64,000 nucleotides of DNA, taken from CAJQLB01 sp905479065. Its GTDB lineage: Bacteria > Bacteroidota > Bacteroidia > Flavobacteriales > Flavobacteriaceae. Positions 34,318 through 43,954 of this stretch are shown here, in pieces. The stretch is from NCBI GenBank assembly GCA_943846735.1, contig OX044364.1, positions 1,860,001 through 1,924,000 on the forward strand, written 5' to 3'. The position numbers were made by a program, and so were the translations under genes. Positions within the stretch are counted from its first letter, which is position 1, and each line of letters begins with the position of its first letter. The notes under the pieces were generated by a model. The model ran no database searches and was not told where the DNA came from. It saw only the letters and a program-made list of their open reading frames with translations.

Positions 34318-36204
34318 ATGATGAAAATATTATTATCTAAAACCTTATATCTGTGTGCCTTTTTATGGTATAACTTCGGAATATCTCAAAATAATACTTA
34401 CTGGCAGCAACAAGCAGACTATAAGATGATTATTGACATGAATGTTGAAACTTTTCAATATAAAGGTAATCAACACTTAACATACACTAATAATTCGCCT
34501 GACACACTAACACGGGTATATTACCACCTTTACTTAAATGCTTTTCAGCCTGGAAGTAACATGGATGTGCGTTTACAACAGATAAAGGATCCTGATAAGC
34601 GAATGGTAAACAATATAGGCACAAATGACAATCCAATATATGAAAGTAGAATAAGTCAATTATCACCAAATGAAATCGGCTATTTAAACGTCACCTCTTT
34701 GACTCAAAATGGTGTTCCGCTTATTTATAATATTGTTGACACGGTATTAGAAGTTGACCTAGCAACTCCTATTCAACCAGGTGAACAAACCACCTTTGAT
34801 ATGGTGTTTAACGCACAATTACCTGTTCAAATTAGAAGAAATGGACGAAATAACCGAGAGGGTGTGGCTATATCAATGGCACAATGGTATCCAAAAATAG
34901 CTGAATATGATTTTGAAGGGTGGCACGCTGATGCTTACATTGCTAGAGAATTTCATGGTGTTTGGGGCAACTTTGATGTGAAAATATCTATTGATAAAGA
35001 TTACATTATTGGCGGTACGGGATATTTACAAAATCCTGAAGATATAGGTCACGGCTACGGAAGCAAAACAAACAACACGGGTAATGATAAATTAACATGG
35101 CATTTCAAAGCGCCAATGGTACATGATTTTACTTGGGCAGCTGACCCAAATTATATTCATGATAAATTACAGGTTAAAAATGGTCCCTTGCTTCATTTTT
35201 TTTATAAGAATAATCCAGAAACCAAGGACAACTGGAAAGCACTACAGCCGGTAGCGGCAGAGCTAATGTTTTATTTTAGTGATGCTATTGGAGCATACCC
35301 TTATAAACAATACTCCATTATTCAGGGAGGAGATGGGGGTATGGAATACGGAATGTGTACATTAATCACTGGAGGTAGAAGCTTAAGGGGTTTAATTGGA
35401 GTAACTTCACACGAGATGGCGCACTCTTGGTTTCAATTTTTGTTAGCCACTAACGAGTCCAAACATGAATGGATGGACGAAGGCTTCACAAGTTACATTA
35501 GCACATCTGCAATGAATGATGTCATGAAATTAAATCGTAAAAACCCACACTTAAGTTCTTATAATCGCTATATCGCCCTTGCGAATTCTGGTGATGAACA
35601 ACCACTAACAACGCATGCTGATCGTTATAACATAAATAGCGCCTACAGTACTTCAGCTTACAGTAAGGGCGCTGTCTTCTTAGCACAACTTGGTTATATT
35701 ATTGGAAAAGACAACTTAACAAAAACTATTAAAAAATATTTTACTGATTTTGCATTTAAACATCCAACACCAAATGCTATTATTAGAACTGCTGAAAAAG
35801 TATCTGGATTAGAATTAGATTGGTATTTAACAGATTTTGGACAGACAACTAACACCATTGACTATAGTATTAAAACAGTTAATGGCCTGAATGAAATGAC
35901 CGAAATCACCTTAGAAAGAAAACAATTGATGCCAATGCCAATTGATTTGACGGTGAATTATCTTGATGGGTCATCAGATAACTTCTATATTCCGTTAGAA
36001 ATGATGAGAGGAGAAAAGCCAGTTAACGGTCGTGCTATAGCATTAGCAGATTGGCCATGGGTTAATCCTTATTACACGTTTTCTATAGACGTAAAAAAAG
36101 ATTTCATTGCTTCTATCGTCATAGATCCAAGTGAACACATGGCAGATACTAATAAAAGTGATAACACCATTTCTTTTGATCAATCTGAAAATAAAAAACA
36201 ATAG
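34318..36204 (+). CDS. M1 family zinc metallopeptidase
   Basis: A 628-residue secreted or envelope aminopeptidase-like protein with a signal peptide ending GISQ. The N-terminal beta domain (about 25-230) is followed by the catalytic GGMEYG substrate motif and HEMAHSW with the downstream ligand in EWMDEGFTSY (the HExxH-E zinc site). The C-terminal half is shorter than in PepN. It probably removes N-terminal residues from peptides in the periplasm. Confidence 0.93.
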   Translation: MMKILLSKTLYLCAFLWYNFGISQNNTYWQQQADYKMIIDMNVETFQYKGNQHLTYTNNSPDTLTRVYYHLYLNAFQPGSNMDVRLQQIKDPDKRMVNNIGTNDNPIYESRISQLSPNEIGYLNVTSLTQNGVPLIYNIVDTVLEVDLATPIQPGEQTTFDMVFNAQLPVQIRRNGRNNREGVAISMAQWYPKIAEYDFEGWHADAYIAREFHGVWGNFDVKISIDKDYIIGGTGYLQNPEDIGHGYGSKTNNTGNDKLTWHFKAPMVHDFTWAADPNYIHDKLQVKNGPLLHFFYKNNPETKDNWKALQPVAAELMFYFSDAIGAYPYKQYSIIQGGDGGMEYGMCTLITGGRSLRGLIGVTSHEMAHSWFQFLLATNESKHEWMDEGFTSYISTSAMNDVMKLNRKNPHLSSYNRYIALANSGDEQPLTTHADRYNINSAYSTSAYSKGAVFLAQLGYIIGKDNLTKTIKKYFTDFAFKHPTPNAIIRTAEKVSGLELDWYLTDFGQTTNTIDYSIKTVNGLNEMTEITLERKQLMPMPIDLTVNYLDGSSDNFYIPLEMMRGEKPVNGRAIALADWPWVNPYYTFSIDVKKDFIASIVIDPSEHMADTNKSDNTISFDQSENKKQ

Positions 36205-36264
36205 CTTTTCTGTCTATAAAGCATTCATAATCTTTGTGATATGTTTACTTTTGTTTTAAACATG

Positions 36265-36633
36265 AAAGCATCCTTCTCAAATATTGAAAAACTTAAAAGT
36301 AAGGCGATAATTGATGCGCTTTTCACAAACGGGAGCTCAATTAGCTGTTTTCCGTTACGGTTTGTGTACCTACAAAAAGACTTCCCAGAAAATATTACTC
36401 TTAAATGCGGTGTTTCGGTTAGTAAAAAGAAGTTTAAACGCGCGGTAGATCGTAACAGAATAAAAAGACTAATGAGAGAAGCCTACCGACTAAACAAAAA
36501 CACCTTTATTGATAAAATTCCATCACAACAAGCATTAATGATTTTGTATATTGGTAAAGACATGCCCTCAAGCGCACAAATTAACCAAGCAATGTCGGCA
36601 CTATTTCAAAAGTTTATCAAAACAACTTGTTAG
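36265..36633 (+). CDS. rnpA: Ribonuclease P protein component
   Basis: The 122-residue basic protein is started at ATG 36265; an upstream ATG at 36241 adds eight residues. It supports the RNase P RNA in 5' maturation of tRNAs. The signature AVDRNRIKRLMREAYR is clear. rnpA commonly lies near chromosome origins, here about 5 kb from the candidate oriC, but rpmH is not beside it. It is followed after 13 bases by the S41 peptidase gene. Confidence 0.95.
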   Translation, partial: KASFSNIEKLKSKAIIDALFTNGSSISCFPLRFVYLQKDFPENITLKCGVSVSKKKFKRAVDRNRIKRLMREAYRLNKNTFIDKIPSQQALMILYIGKDMPSSAQINQAMSALFQKFIKTTC

Positions 36634-36646
36634 CAACTTCAAACTC

Positions 36647-38284
36647 ATGAATATTTCTAAAAAAAACAAACTTATTATTCCTATCGTTGCTCTGGTTTTG
36701 CTAATTACCACCTCTGCTTATAAAAACGATTTTTTTGAAATTGCTAAACAAATAGAAATATTTACAACCTTATATAAGGAAATAAATATGAATTATGTAG
36801 ATGAGACCAGCCCAAGTGATTTAATGAACGTAGCTATCAAAAATATGTTATCTGAATTAGATCCGTATACCGTCTTTTTTAACGAACAGGATGTTGAAGC
36901 GTCTAGAATTAACAGCACTGGAGATTACACAGGAATAGGTGCTACAATTAAAACTCTAAAAGATCGGCTAATTGTTATTGAACCCTTTAAAGATTATCCT
37001 GCTGACAGAGCAGGACTTAAAGCAGGAGACGAAATCCTAAAAGTAGACAATATAGTCGTAGCTGACTTTCAAAACGACGCTGGTGAATTGCTTCAGGGTT
37101 CTGCAGGATCAAAAGTTTCTGTCACCTATCGTAGACAAGGTGAAATTAAATCAGTACCAATTACCAGACAAGAGGTTGCTGTCAAAGCAGTCCCCTTATA
37201 TAAAATGGTAAATAAAACCATTGGTTATGTCGCTTTGGCTAAATTTACAAGAACGGCTTCTCAGGAAGTTAAAAATGCTGTTTCTTACCTTAAAGCTGAA
37301 GGAGCAGAACAACTTGTGTTTGATTTAAGAGGAAACCCAGGAGGACTTTTAATTGAAGCTATAAATATTGTAAACTTATTTGTTCCAAAGAATGAAGTTA
37401 TTGTTACAACAAAATCAAAAGTTGATAAATATAATAAGACCTATAAGACAAGAAATGAGCCTCTTGATATCCAAATTCCACTTGTTGTTTTAATTGACGG
37501 TGGTAGCGCCTCAGCAAGTGAAATCGTTTCTGGCTCATTACAAGATTTAGATCGTGCTGTTATTATTGGCTCTAGAAGTTTTGGGAAAGGGCTAGTACAG
37601 CGTCCAAAACCTTTAAGCTACGGTACACAACTAAAAGTAACTATTTCAAGATATTTTACACCGTCTGGTCGTTGTATTCAAGCACTAGACTATAAAAAAA
37701 GAGATGAAAATGGACAAGCAATCCGGGTCAGAGAAGAAAATTATAACTCTTTTAAAACAAAAAACGGTAGAGCTGTTTTTGATGGTGGTGGTGTTATGCC
37801 AGATATAGAACTAACAGAATCAGAGATTTCGGAATTTACAAAAGACATAATTAAACAAAACTTTGTATTTAATTATGCGACTAATTATTACTATGAAAAT
37901 TCTACTATTGATTTAAACACTTTTAAACTAAACGACGCTGATTTTAGCGATTTTATTGATTATCTCAAACAAAATAATTTTGAGTTTAAAACCAAAACAG
38001 AAACAGCGCTTAACAGTGTTATAAAAATAGCTAAAGAAGAAGGTTTTGATGAAGATTTAAGTTCCTCGTATACGGCTATGGTAAAAGATATTAATGCTAT
38101 AAAAGATTATGAAATTAATAATAATAAATCACAATTATTGGTGCTTCTAGAAAATGAAATTATATTACGCTACTTTTACAGGGAGGGGCTGTACAAGTAT
38201 TATTTGTCAAATAACAATGAAATTCAAAAAGCTACTGATATTTTATTGGATTTAGATAAATACAACAGTTATTTAAAACCCTAA
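36647..38284 (+). CDS. S41 C-terminal processing peptidase (CtpA-like)
   Basis: ATG 36647 gives 545 residues; the open frame extends into rnpA, which is unlikely to be used. An N-terminal membrane anchor (LIIPIVALVLLITTSAY) precedes a PDZ domain (about 85-165, with GLKAGDEILKVDN) and the S41 catalytic core with the nucleophile in GGSASASEIVSGSL and the lysine in SFGKGLVQ. It degrades or processes periplasmic proteins. Its 13-base spacing from rnpA suggests co-transcription. Confidence 0.95.
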   Translation: MNISKKNKLIIPIVALVLLITTSAYKNDFFEIAKQIEIFTTLYKEINMNYVDETSPSDLMNVAIKNMLSELDPYTVFFNEQDVEASRINSTGDYTGIGATIKTLKDRLIVIEPFKDYPADRAGLKAGDEILKVDNIVVADFQNDAGELLQGSAGSKVSVTYRRQGEIKSVPITRQEVAVKAVPLYKMVNKTIGYVALAKFTRTASQEVKNAVSYLKAEGAEQLVFDLRGNPGGLLIEAINIVNLFVPKNEVIVTTKSKVDKYNKTYKTRNEPLDIQIPLVVLIDGGSASASEIVSGSLQDLDRAVIIGSRSFGKGLVQRPKPLSYGTQLKVTISRYFTPSGRCIQALDYKKRDENGQAIRVREENYNSFKTKNGRAVFDGGGVMPDIELTESEISEFTKDIIKQNFVFNYATNYYYENSTIDLNTFKLNDADFSDFIDYLKQNNFEFKTKTETALNSVIKIAKEEGFDEDLSSSYTAMVKDINAIKDYEINNNKSQLLVLLENEIILRYFYREGLYKYYLSNNNEIQKATDILLDLDKYNSYLKP

Positions 38285-38344
38285 CAATTAACTTACTGCG
38301 CATCAAATTTTAAAATGTTATATTTAATTAGTTAACAAAAATAC

Positions 38345-39160
38345 ATGTTGCGATTTACTTTCTTTTTTTATGCTTTTTACATCGTTTCATATGCTCAAGA
38401 ACTACATCATAATGTTTTTTTTGAAACAGATAAATACAATATAATTTCAGAACAAGAAAATTCATTAAACACGTTTATCTCATCTTTAGATAGCTTAACA
38501 ATTGAAACAATTAAAATATATGGCTATTGTGATGATCGTGGTACAAAAACCTATAATCAACAACTTTCAGAAAATCGAGCAACAACCATTAAAGATTATC
38601 TTTTAGATAGTGAATTTTCAGAAAAACAAATAAAAGTTATTGATGGAAAAGGAGAGCTACCTCTAAATGTTACTGTTAATATTAATAAAATTAGAAAAAA
38701 AAATAGACGAGTAGAAATTGTTGTTACTGCAAAATACACCTCTAATAATATTGAAAAACCAACAACTCAAACGATTTTAAAAAAAGGAGTTAAGGTCGGT
38801 GATAAAGTTCGTTTAAAAAATATCTATTTTAAAACTGGCTATAGTACCATTATGCCTAGTTCGATACCAACTCTAAAAGAAATTACTGCTATTTTGGTTG
38901 AGAAGAAAAATATTTATTTTACAATTGAAGGTCATGTTTGTTGTACTCACGATACTTATGATGCTATTGATAGAAAATCCGGATTACGAAATCTATCTAT
39001 TTCAAGAGCAAAATTCATCTACACTTTTTTACTACAACAAGGTGTTGAAAAACACCGAATGAAGTATGTTGGACTTCGAAGAAAACATCCTTTAGGTGGT
39101 GATCCAAAACTAGACAGACGTGTTGAATTATTAATCACTTATGTAGGGAAAAGTAATTAA
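38345..39160 (+). CDS. Secreted protein with two tandem OmpA-like domains
   Basis: A 271-residue protein with a signal peptide (ending VSYAQ). Two OmpA C-terminal-like peptidoglycan-binding domains can be seen: the first about 22-128 (NVFFETDKYNI ... IKIYGYCDDRGT ... NRRVEIVV), the second about 155-268 (NIYFKTGYSTI ... EGHVCCTHD ... DRRVELLITY). The second has an unusual CC pair. No beta-barrel is attached. It overlaps the convergent GNAT gene by 4 bases. It lies in the A+T-rich stretch around the candidate origin. Confidence 0.8.
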   Translation: MLRFTFFFYAFYIVSYAQELHHNVFFETDKYNIISEQENSLNTFISSLDSLTIETIKIYGYCDDRGTKTYNQQLSENRATTIKDYLLDSEFSEKQIKVIDGKGELPLNVTVNINKIRKKNRRVEIVVTAKYTSNNIEKPTTQTILKKGVKVGDKVRLKNIYFKTGYSTIMPSSIPTLKEITAILVEKKNIYFTIEGHVCCTHDTYDAIDRKSGLRNLSISRAKFIYTFLLQQGVEKHRMKYVGLRRKHPLGGDPKLDRRVELLITYVGKSN

Positions 39161-39600
39161 TTCTTTATCATCATTATATGTGGAATATTATCTTCTAAAT
39201 ACTCATTTCCCAGTGTATTAAAACCAAGATTTATGTAGAATTGTTTCAAATAAGCTTGAGCAGAGAGTTCTATTACGGAAGTATTAAAGAGATTATTAAT
39301 AGACGTTATAGCCACTTTAATAATCTGGTAACCATATTCTTTATTACGGTATTTTACATTAACAACAACTCTGCTGATACTTGCATTTTTAAAATAAACG
39401 CCAGGTTTAAAAATTCTAGTATATGCCACAATTTTAGTATTTTTTTTACCTAAAATATGAACTGCATTTATATCTTTTCCATCAATATCTAAATAAGGAC
39501 ATTGTTGTTCAACAACAAATACCTGGCTTCTTAGTTGGAGTAAATTATATAACTCTTCGTTTGTTAATTCTTCATATGTTTTAACCTCTATCTCTAACAT
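39157..39600 (-). CDS. GNAT family N-acetyltransferase (ElaA-like)
   Basis: A 147-residue cytoplasmic acetyltransferase. LYNLLQLRSQVFVVEQQCPYLDIDG near the N-terminus is typical of the ElaA branch, with ISRVVVNVKYRNKEYGYQII as the acetyl-CoA-binding stretch and LGFNTLGNEYLEDNIPH near the end. The substrate is unknown. It lies 6 bases after the CDF transporter gene in a three-gene minus-strand unit with rpiB. Confidence 0.85.
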   Translation of the reverse strand: MLEIEVKTYEELTNEELYNLLQLRSQVFVVEQQCPYLDIDGKDINAVHILGKKNTKIVAYTRIFKPGVYFKNASISRVVVNVKYRNKEYGYQIIKVAITSINNLFNTSVIELSAQAYLKQFYINLGFNTLGNEYLEDNIPHIMMIKN

Positions 39601-39606
39601 CTGTAA

Positions 39607-40527
39607 TTAATCTTGAACAACTAAATTTTTATCATCACATTTTCCGTATTCTGGTTGAATATTAACATGATTAATATCAAATTTACGATTTAATATATCT
39701 TCAATTGTGTGTAAAATTTCATCAAACTCTGAGAGTGAAATATCCTCATAAAAATCAATATGTGCTTCAAAATGAGTTTCCATTTCATTTAACTGCCAAA
39801 CATGAATATGATGTATATTTTTAACAGCTTTTAAATTGATTATTTCTGTAATAATATCATTAACAGGAACTGATTCTGGTGTAAACAACATTAATACTTT
39901 AGTTGAGGATTTTAATAAATCATAACCCATCCATATTAAATATAAAGCAATAAAAAAAGTTAAGACACTATCTACCCAAAACACATTGTAAAATTTAATA
40001 AGTAAACCACCAACTAATACCGCTATACTTGCCATCATATCAGTAAGTAGATGTAAATACGCACTTTTCATATTCATATTAGTATCAGCATCTTTTTTTA
40101 ATAAAAGAACACTAAAACCATTACCTAAAATCGCTATTGTAGATAACCATATAACTAATGCAGATTCTATTACTTGTGGGTTTTGAAAACGCTCTACAGC
40201 CTCAATAACAAGTAAAATAGCAACAATAATTAAAGTTGAAGAATTTATAAAAGCTGCAAGTATTTCTGCACGTTTATAACCAAATGTTTTATTTAGAGAA
40301 GCTTTTTTTTTTGATAATCTATTTGCTATGTAACTAATTATTAAAGAAAGAACATCACTAAAATTATGTAAAGCATCACTTAATAGTGCTAAACTTCCTG
40401 AAATAATACCACCAAATACTTGAGCTATTGTTATTAAAATATTTAAAAAAATAGATATTAGTAAATTAGTTCCTTTTAGGTTTCCATGTGAGTGATGAGA
40501 ATGATTATGTGAATGGGAATGACTCAT
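39607..40527 (-). CDS. Cation diffusion facilitator (Zn/Co/Cd exporter)
   Basis: A 306-residue inner-membrane transporter. It opens with a histidine-rich metal-binding stretch (HSHSHNHSHHSHG), has six predicted helices with SLALLSDALHNFSDV in TM2 and HLLTDMMAS in TM5 supplying the metal site, and ends in a cytoplasmic ferredoxin-like domain (HHIHVWQLN, ... HVNIQPEY). It exports divalent metal ions, probably zinc, against protons. Its ATG directly follows the rpiB stop. Confidence 0.93.
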   Translation of the reverse strand: MSHSHSHNHSHHSHGNLKGTNLLISIFLNILITIAQVFGGIISGSLALLSDALHNFSDVLSLIISYIANRLSKKKASLNKTFGYKRAEILAAFINSSTLIIVAILLVIEAVERFQNPQVIESALVIWLSTIAILGNGFSVLLLKKDADTNMNMKSAYLHLLTDMMASIAVLVGGLLIKFYNVFWVDSVLTFFIALYLIWMGYDLLKSSTKVLMLFTPESVPVNDIITEIINLKAVKNIHHIHVWQLNEMETHFEAHIDFYEDISLSEFDEILHTIEDILNRKFDINHVNIQPEYGKCDDKNLVVQD

Positions 40528-40965
40528 TTAACAAGGTGTTATAGGAATTTTATTTACACGATTTTGATGTCTTCCACCTTCAAATTTAGTTTCTAAAAAT
40601 GTATTAACTATTTGAAGTGCTTGTGTTATGGAAGTATAACGAGCAGGAATGCAGCATATATTTGCGTTATTGTGTTGTCTTGTAAGTTTTGTTATCTCAT
40701 TCATCCAACAAATACCTGCACGAATATTTTGATATTTATTAGCAGTCATTGCTACACCATTTGCACTGCCACAAATTAATATACCAAAATCAACTGCGCC
40801 AGACTCAACATCTTTCGCAACAGGATGAACAAAATCAGGATAATCTACACTATCTAAAGTATCTGTTCCATAATTCATGATAACTAAACCTTTTGCTTCT
40901 AAATGTTTTACAATAGCTTTTTTGTATTCAGGGCCTGCGTGATCGTTTCCTATAGAAATCTTCAT
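40528..40965 (-). CDS. rpiB: Ribose-5-phosphate isomerase B
   Basis: A 145-residue enzyme of the pentose phosphate pathway. GNDHAGPEYK near the start, the catalytic cysteine region GILICGSANGVAM and the end HQNRVNKI are characteristic. It lies immediately to the left of the candidate origin, transcribed away from it, and is first in the rpiB-CDF-GNAT unit. Its -7 element sits at 40995-41002. Confidence 0.95.
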   Translation of the reverse strand: MKISIGNDHAGPEYKKAIVKHLEAKGLVIMNYGTDTLDSVDYPDFVHPVAKDVESGAVDFGILICGSANGVAMTANKYQNIRAGICWMNEITKLTRQHNNANICCIPARYTSITQALQIVNTFLETKFEGGRHQNRVNKIPITPC

Positions 40966-40994
40966 AATAGTATATAATATCTGATTGCGAACAT

Positions 40995-41002
40995 CAAAGT
41001 TA
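40995..41002 (-). promoter_or_regulatory. Promoter -7 element for rpiB-CDF-GNAT
   Basis: Minus-strand TAACTTTG, matching TAnnTTTG, 29 bases before the rpiB ATG. Confidence 0.5.
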
Positions 41003-41582
41003 ATAATTGCTAATAAGTAAGCATAACTTATAATACCTTACTTATTCATAATTTTTATTTTTAATAAATCTATTATAAAATAGTTTTTATACTTAATGTT
41101 GATAAGTATCCTTAAAATTATTAAATACTTGTTAATAAGTGTTCGTAAAAAATAAGAAGTAAATTATTGAGAATCCAATTAATTTTACAAGGTAAAAGTA
41201 AAATTTATAAACCTAAATTTTTAGTCTCTTTTTAAAAACTTATTATAAACATTAAATTTATTCATATAAACATTTTTTATAAAAATACTTATAAAAATAA
41301 TACTGTGAATAAGGGTTATTAACAACTGTGAATATATTAACTAATCTTATTATAAATGAGTGAATTAAGTATATTATAAGTTGTTAATAGAGTAGTATTA
41401 AAATAAATTCAAATAAAATATTAAAATAGTTATAAAGCTTATTAACAGACTATAATAAACATCATTTATTTGAAAATTTTTAAAGAAAAATATAATTATA
41501 GGTATATAAATGTTAATAAATTGATTTTATTCTATTTTTATAGGCTTAATACCAGGGAAATATTGATTTAATATATAAACCT

Positions 41583-41590
41583 TAGATTTG
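41583..41590 (+). promoter_or_regulatory. Promoter -7 element for rnr
   Basis: Plus-strand TAGATTTG followed by C, a perfect match, 90 bases before the rnr ATG. Confidence 0.5.
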
Positions 41591-41680
41591 CAGAAACTTA
41601 ATAACCTTTCTTCACCTAAATTAAGTCTTAAATTTTAAATAGTCCTTAACTTTAAGGAATAGAATATGATAACATAATAA

Positions 41681-43870
41681 ATGACAAGAAAGAAAAAAAG
41701 GAAACCTTCACATAATAGAATTTCCAACTTAACAAATACAATTCTAAGTATTTTAAAAAAAGAAAGAACCAAAACATTTAACTATAAACAAATTGCTGCT
41801 ATACTTGGTGTAAATGATGCAAGTAGTAGAAATCAAATCATAAAGAAACTTCAACAACTTAAAATAAATAAAGAAATTGAAGAAGTAGATCGTGGTAAAT
41901 TTAAGGTGATTATAAATACCGAATATCATACAGGTCATGTAGATATAGCTTCAAGAGGATCTGGATATATTATTTGTGATGATTTTGATGATGATATATT
42001 TATTACATCAAATAATATGAATAAAGCACTTCATGGAGATGAAGTCGAATTTTATGCTTATAAACGTAGAAAACGCGGTAAGATAGAAGGAGAAATTACA
42101 AATATTATTCAACGTGCAAAAAGTGAATATGTTGGGGTAATCCAAATTCATAAAAGTTATGCGTTTGTTATTCCTGATGGAAACAAAATGTATACTGATA
42201 TTTTTGTTCCAATAAATAAAACGAATAAAGCAGAGGAAGGAGATAAAGTACTCGTATCTCTTGAAGATTGGCCAGAAAAAGCTGACTCTCCTTATGGTCG
42301 CGTATTAAAAGTTCTTGGTAAACCAGGTGAACATAATACAGAAATTCATGCAATACTTGCTGAATATGGATTACCATTAGAATTTCCTCATGATGTAGAG
42401 GAATTCGCTAATAATATTGATACTTCTATACGAAATGAAGAAATAAAAAAACGTCGTGACATGCGACAAGATTTAACTTTTACTATAGATCCAAAGGACG
42501 CAAAAGATTTTGATGATGCTTTATCATTTAAAGTATTAGAACACAATTTATATGAGATAGGAATTCATATTGCAGATGTTTCGCATTATTTAAAAGAAGG
42601 AACTATTTTAGACAATGAAGCTTATGAGCGCGCTACAAGCGTTTATTTAGTAGATAGGGTAGTACCAATGTTACCTGAAATACTATCAAATGGAGCATGT
42701 TCCTTAAGACCACATGAAGAAAAGTACACGTTCTCAGCTATCTTTAAAATAAATGATAAAGCAGAAATTAAAGACGAGTGGTTTGGTAGAACGGTAACTT
42801 ATTCAGATGCACGATTCGCTTATGAAGAAGCTCAAGCTATCATAGAATCTAAAACAAATAATATTCCAAAAGAAGTGTCATTAACTGGTAGTGATTATAA
42901 AGCTAATCAAGTAATTGCGGATGCTATTTTAAAAATGGATGAACTAGCAAAAATCATGCGTCGTAAACGTATGAGTTCTGGTGCAATTTCTTTTGATAAA
43001 GTAGAGGTTAAGTTTAATTTAGATGAAGAAGCTAATCCAGTAGGTGTTTTTTTTAAAACAAGTAAAGATGCTAATAAACTTATTGAAGAATTTATGTTAT
43101 TAGCAAATAAAAAAGTAGGTGAATTTATAGGAAAGCAAAAGAAAACCTTTGTTTATCGTGTTCATGATGAACCAGATGATAGTAAACTTGCTACATTACA
43201 AAATGTCGTTAAACGCTTTGGTTATAAACTAGATTTTAAAGATAGAAAAAGCGTGTCTTCTTCATTAAATAATTTATTGAAAGATGTCAATGGAAAAAAA
43301 GAGCAAAACCTTGTTGATACCTTGACGATTCGTACCATGAGTAAAGCTGAATATTCGACACACAACATTGGGCATTATGGTTTGGCTTTTGATTATTACA
43401 GTCATTTTACTTCTCCTATAAGACGGTATCCAGACGTCATGGCACATCGTTTATTACAACATTATTTAGATGGAGGGAAGTCTGCAAATACTGATGTTTA
43501 TGAAGATAAATGCAATCATTCAAGTAATATGGAAAATATTGCTACAAAAGCAGAAAGGGATTCTATTAAATACATGCAAATTCGTTTTATGGAAGATCAT
43601 AAAAATAAAGAATTCATGGGTGTTATTTCAGGTGTGACTGATTGGGGAATTTATGTTGAAATTATAACTAATAAATGCGAGGGTATGGTAAGTGTTAGAG
43701 ATATGAAAGATGATCATTATGTTTTTGATGAAGATGTCTATGCATTAGTGGGATATAATCATAAAAAAATGTACCAACTGGGAGATGAAGTTGTAGTTAA
43801 AGTTAAAAAAACTGATTTAATTAAAAGACATTTAGATTTTTTATTAATAGGAAAACATAATAATAGCTAA
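41681..43870 (+). CDS. rnr: Ribonuclease R
   Basis: A 729-residue 3'-5' exoribonuclease that degrades structured RNA. In order: an N-terminal winged-helix-like region (about 15-75), cold-shock domains (about 85-230), the RNB catalytic domain (about 260-590) with DPKDAKDFDDALSF carrying the metal-binding aspartates and HYGLAFDYYSHFTSPIRRYPD near its end, and a C-terminal S1 domain (about 645-725). Codon use is more A+T-rich than in most genes in the window, in line with the neighbouring origin-like DNA. Confidence 0.96.
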   Translation: MTRKKKRKPSHNRISNLTNTILSILKKERTKTFNYKQIAAILGVNDASSRNQIIKKLQQLKINKEIEEVDRGKFKVIINTEYHTGHVDIASRGSGYIICDDFDDDIFITSNNMNKALHGDEVEFYAYKRRKRGKIEGEITNIIQRAKSEYVGVIQIHKSYAFVIPDGNKMYTDIFVPINKTNKAEEGDKVLVSLEDWPEKADSPYGRVLKVLGKPGEHNTEIHAILAEYGLPLEFPHDVEEFANNIDTSIRNEEIKKRRDMRQDLTFTIDPKDAKDFDDALSFKVLEHNLYEIGIHIADVSHYLKEGTILDNEAYERATSVYLVDRVVPMLPEILSNGACSLRPHEEKYTFSAIFKINDKAEIKDEWFGRTVTYSDARFAYEEAQAIIESKTNNIPKEVSLTGSDYKANQVIADAILKMDELAKIMRRKRMSSGAISFDKVEVKFNLDEEANPVGVFFKTSKDANKLIEEFMLLANKKVGEFIGKQKKTFVYRVHDEPDDSKLATLQNVVKRFGYKLDFKDRKSVSSSLNNLLKDVNGKKEQNLVDTLTIRTMSKAEYSTHNIGHYGLAFDYYSHFTSPIRRYPDVMAHRLLQHYLDGGKSANTDVYEDKCNHSSNMENIATKAERDSIKYMQIRFMEDHKNKEFMGVISGVTDWGIYVEIITNKCEGMVSVRDMKDDHYVFDEDVYALVGYNHKKMYQLGDEVVVKVKKTDLIKRHLDFLLIGKHNNS

Positions 43871-43954
43871 TTTTATAACTTTTAAATATATTGATATTTA
43901 ATTGTTTATTATTTTTGATTGAAATTAATTTGATAATACATCTAAAACAACACA

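Larger units (their letters stand above)
40966..41680. other. Candidate replication origin (oriC) in the rpiB-rnr divergent region
   Basis: No gene in 715 bases. Bases 41221-41520 contain 43 G+C of 300 by hand count (about 14%). DnaA-box-like nonamers cluster: TTATTCACA (minus, 41304-41312, fits TTATNCACA), TTATCAACA (minus, 41098-41106, one mismatch to TTATCCACA), and four copies of TTATTAACA (minus 41130-41138 and 41511-41519; plus 41316-41324 and 41439-41447). TGTGAATAT lies at 41327-41335. Three of them stand within 32 bases at 41304-41335. Flanking genes diverge, and strand composition changes sense here. Confidence 0.6.

Noticed and set aside
36551..36646. S41 peptidase start inside rnpA
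   Set aside because: The extra N-terminal residues are a shifted-frame reading of rnpA and would precede the membrane anchor; ATG 36647 is natural.
41042..41266. TTATTCATA at 41042-41050 and 41258-41266 as DnaA boxes
   Set aside because: Two mismatches in the conserved 3' part; left out of the box count for the origin.
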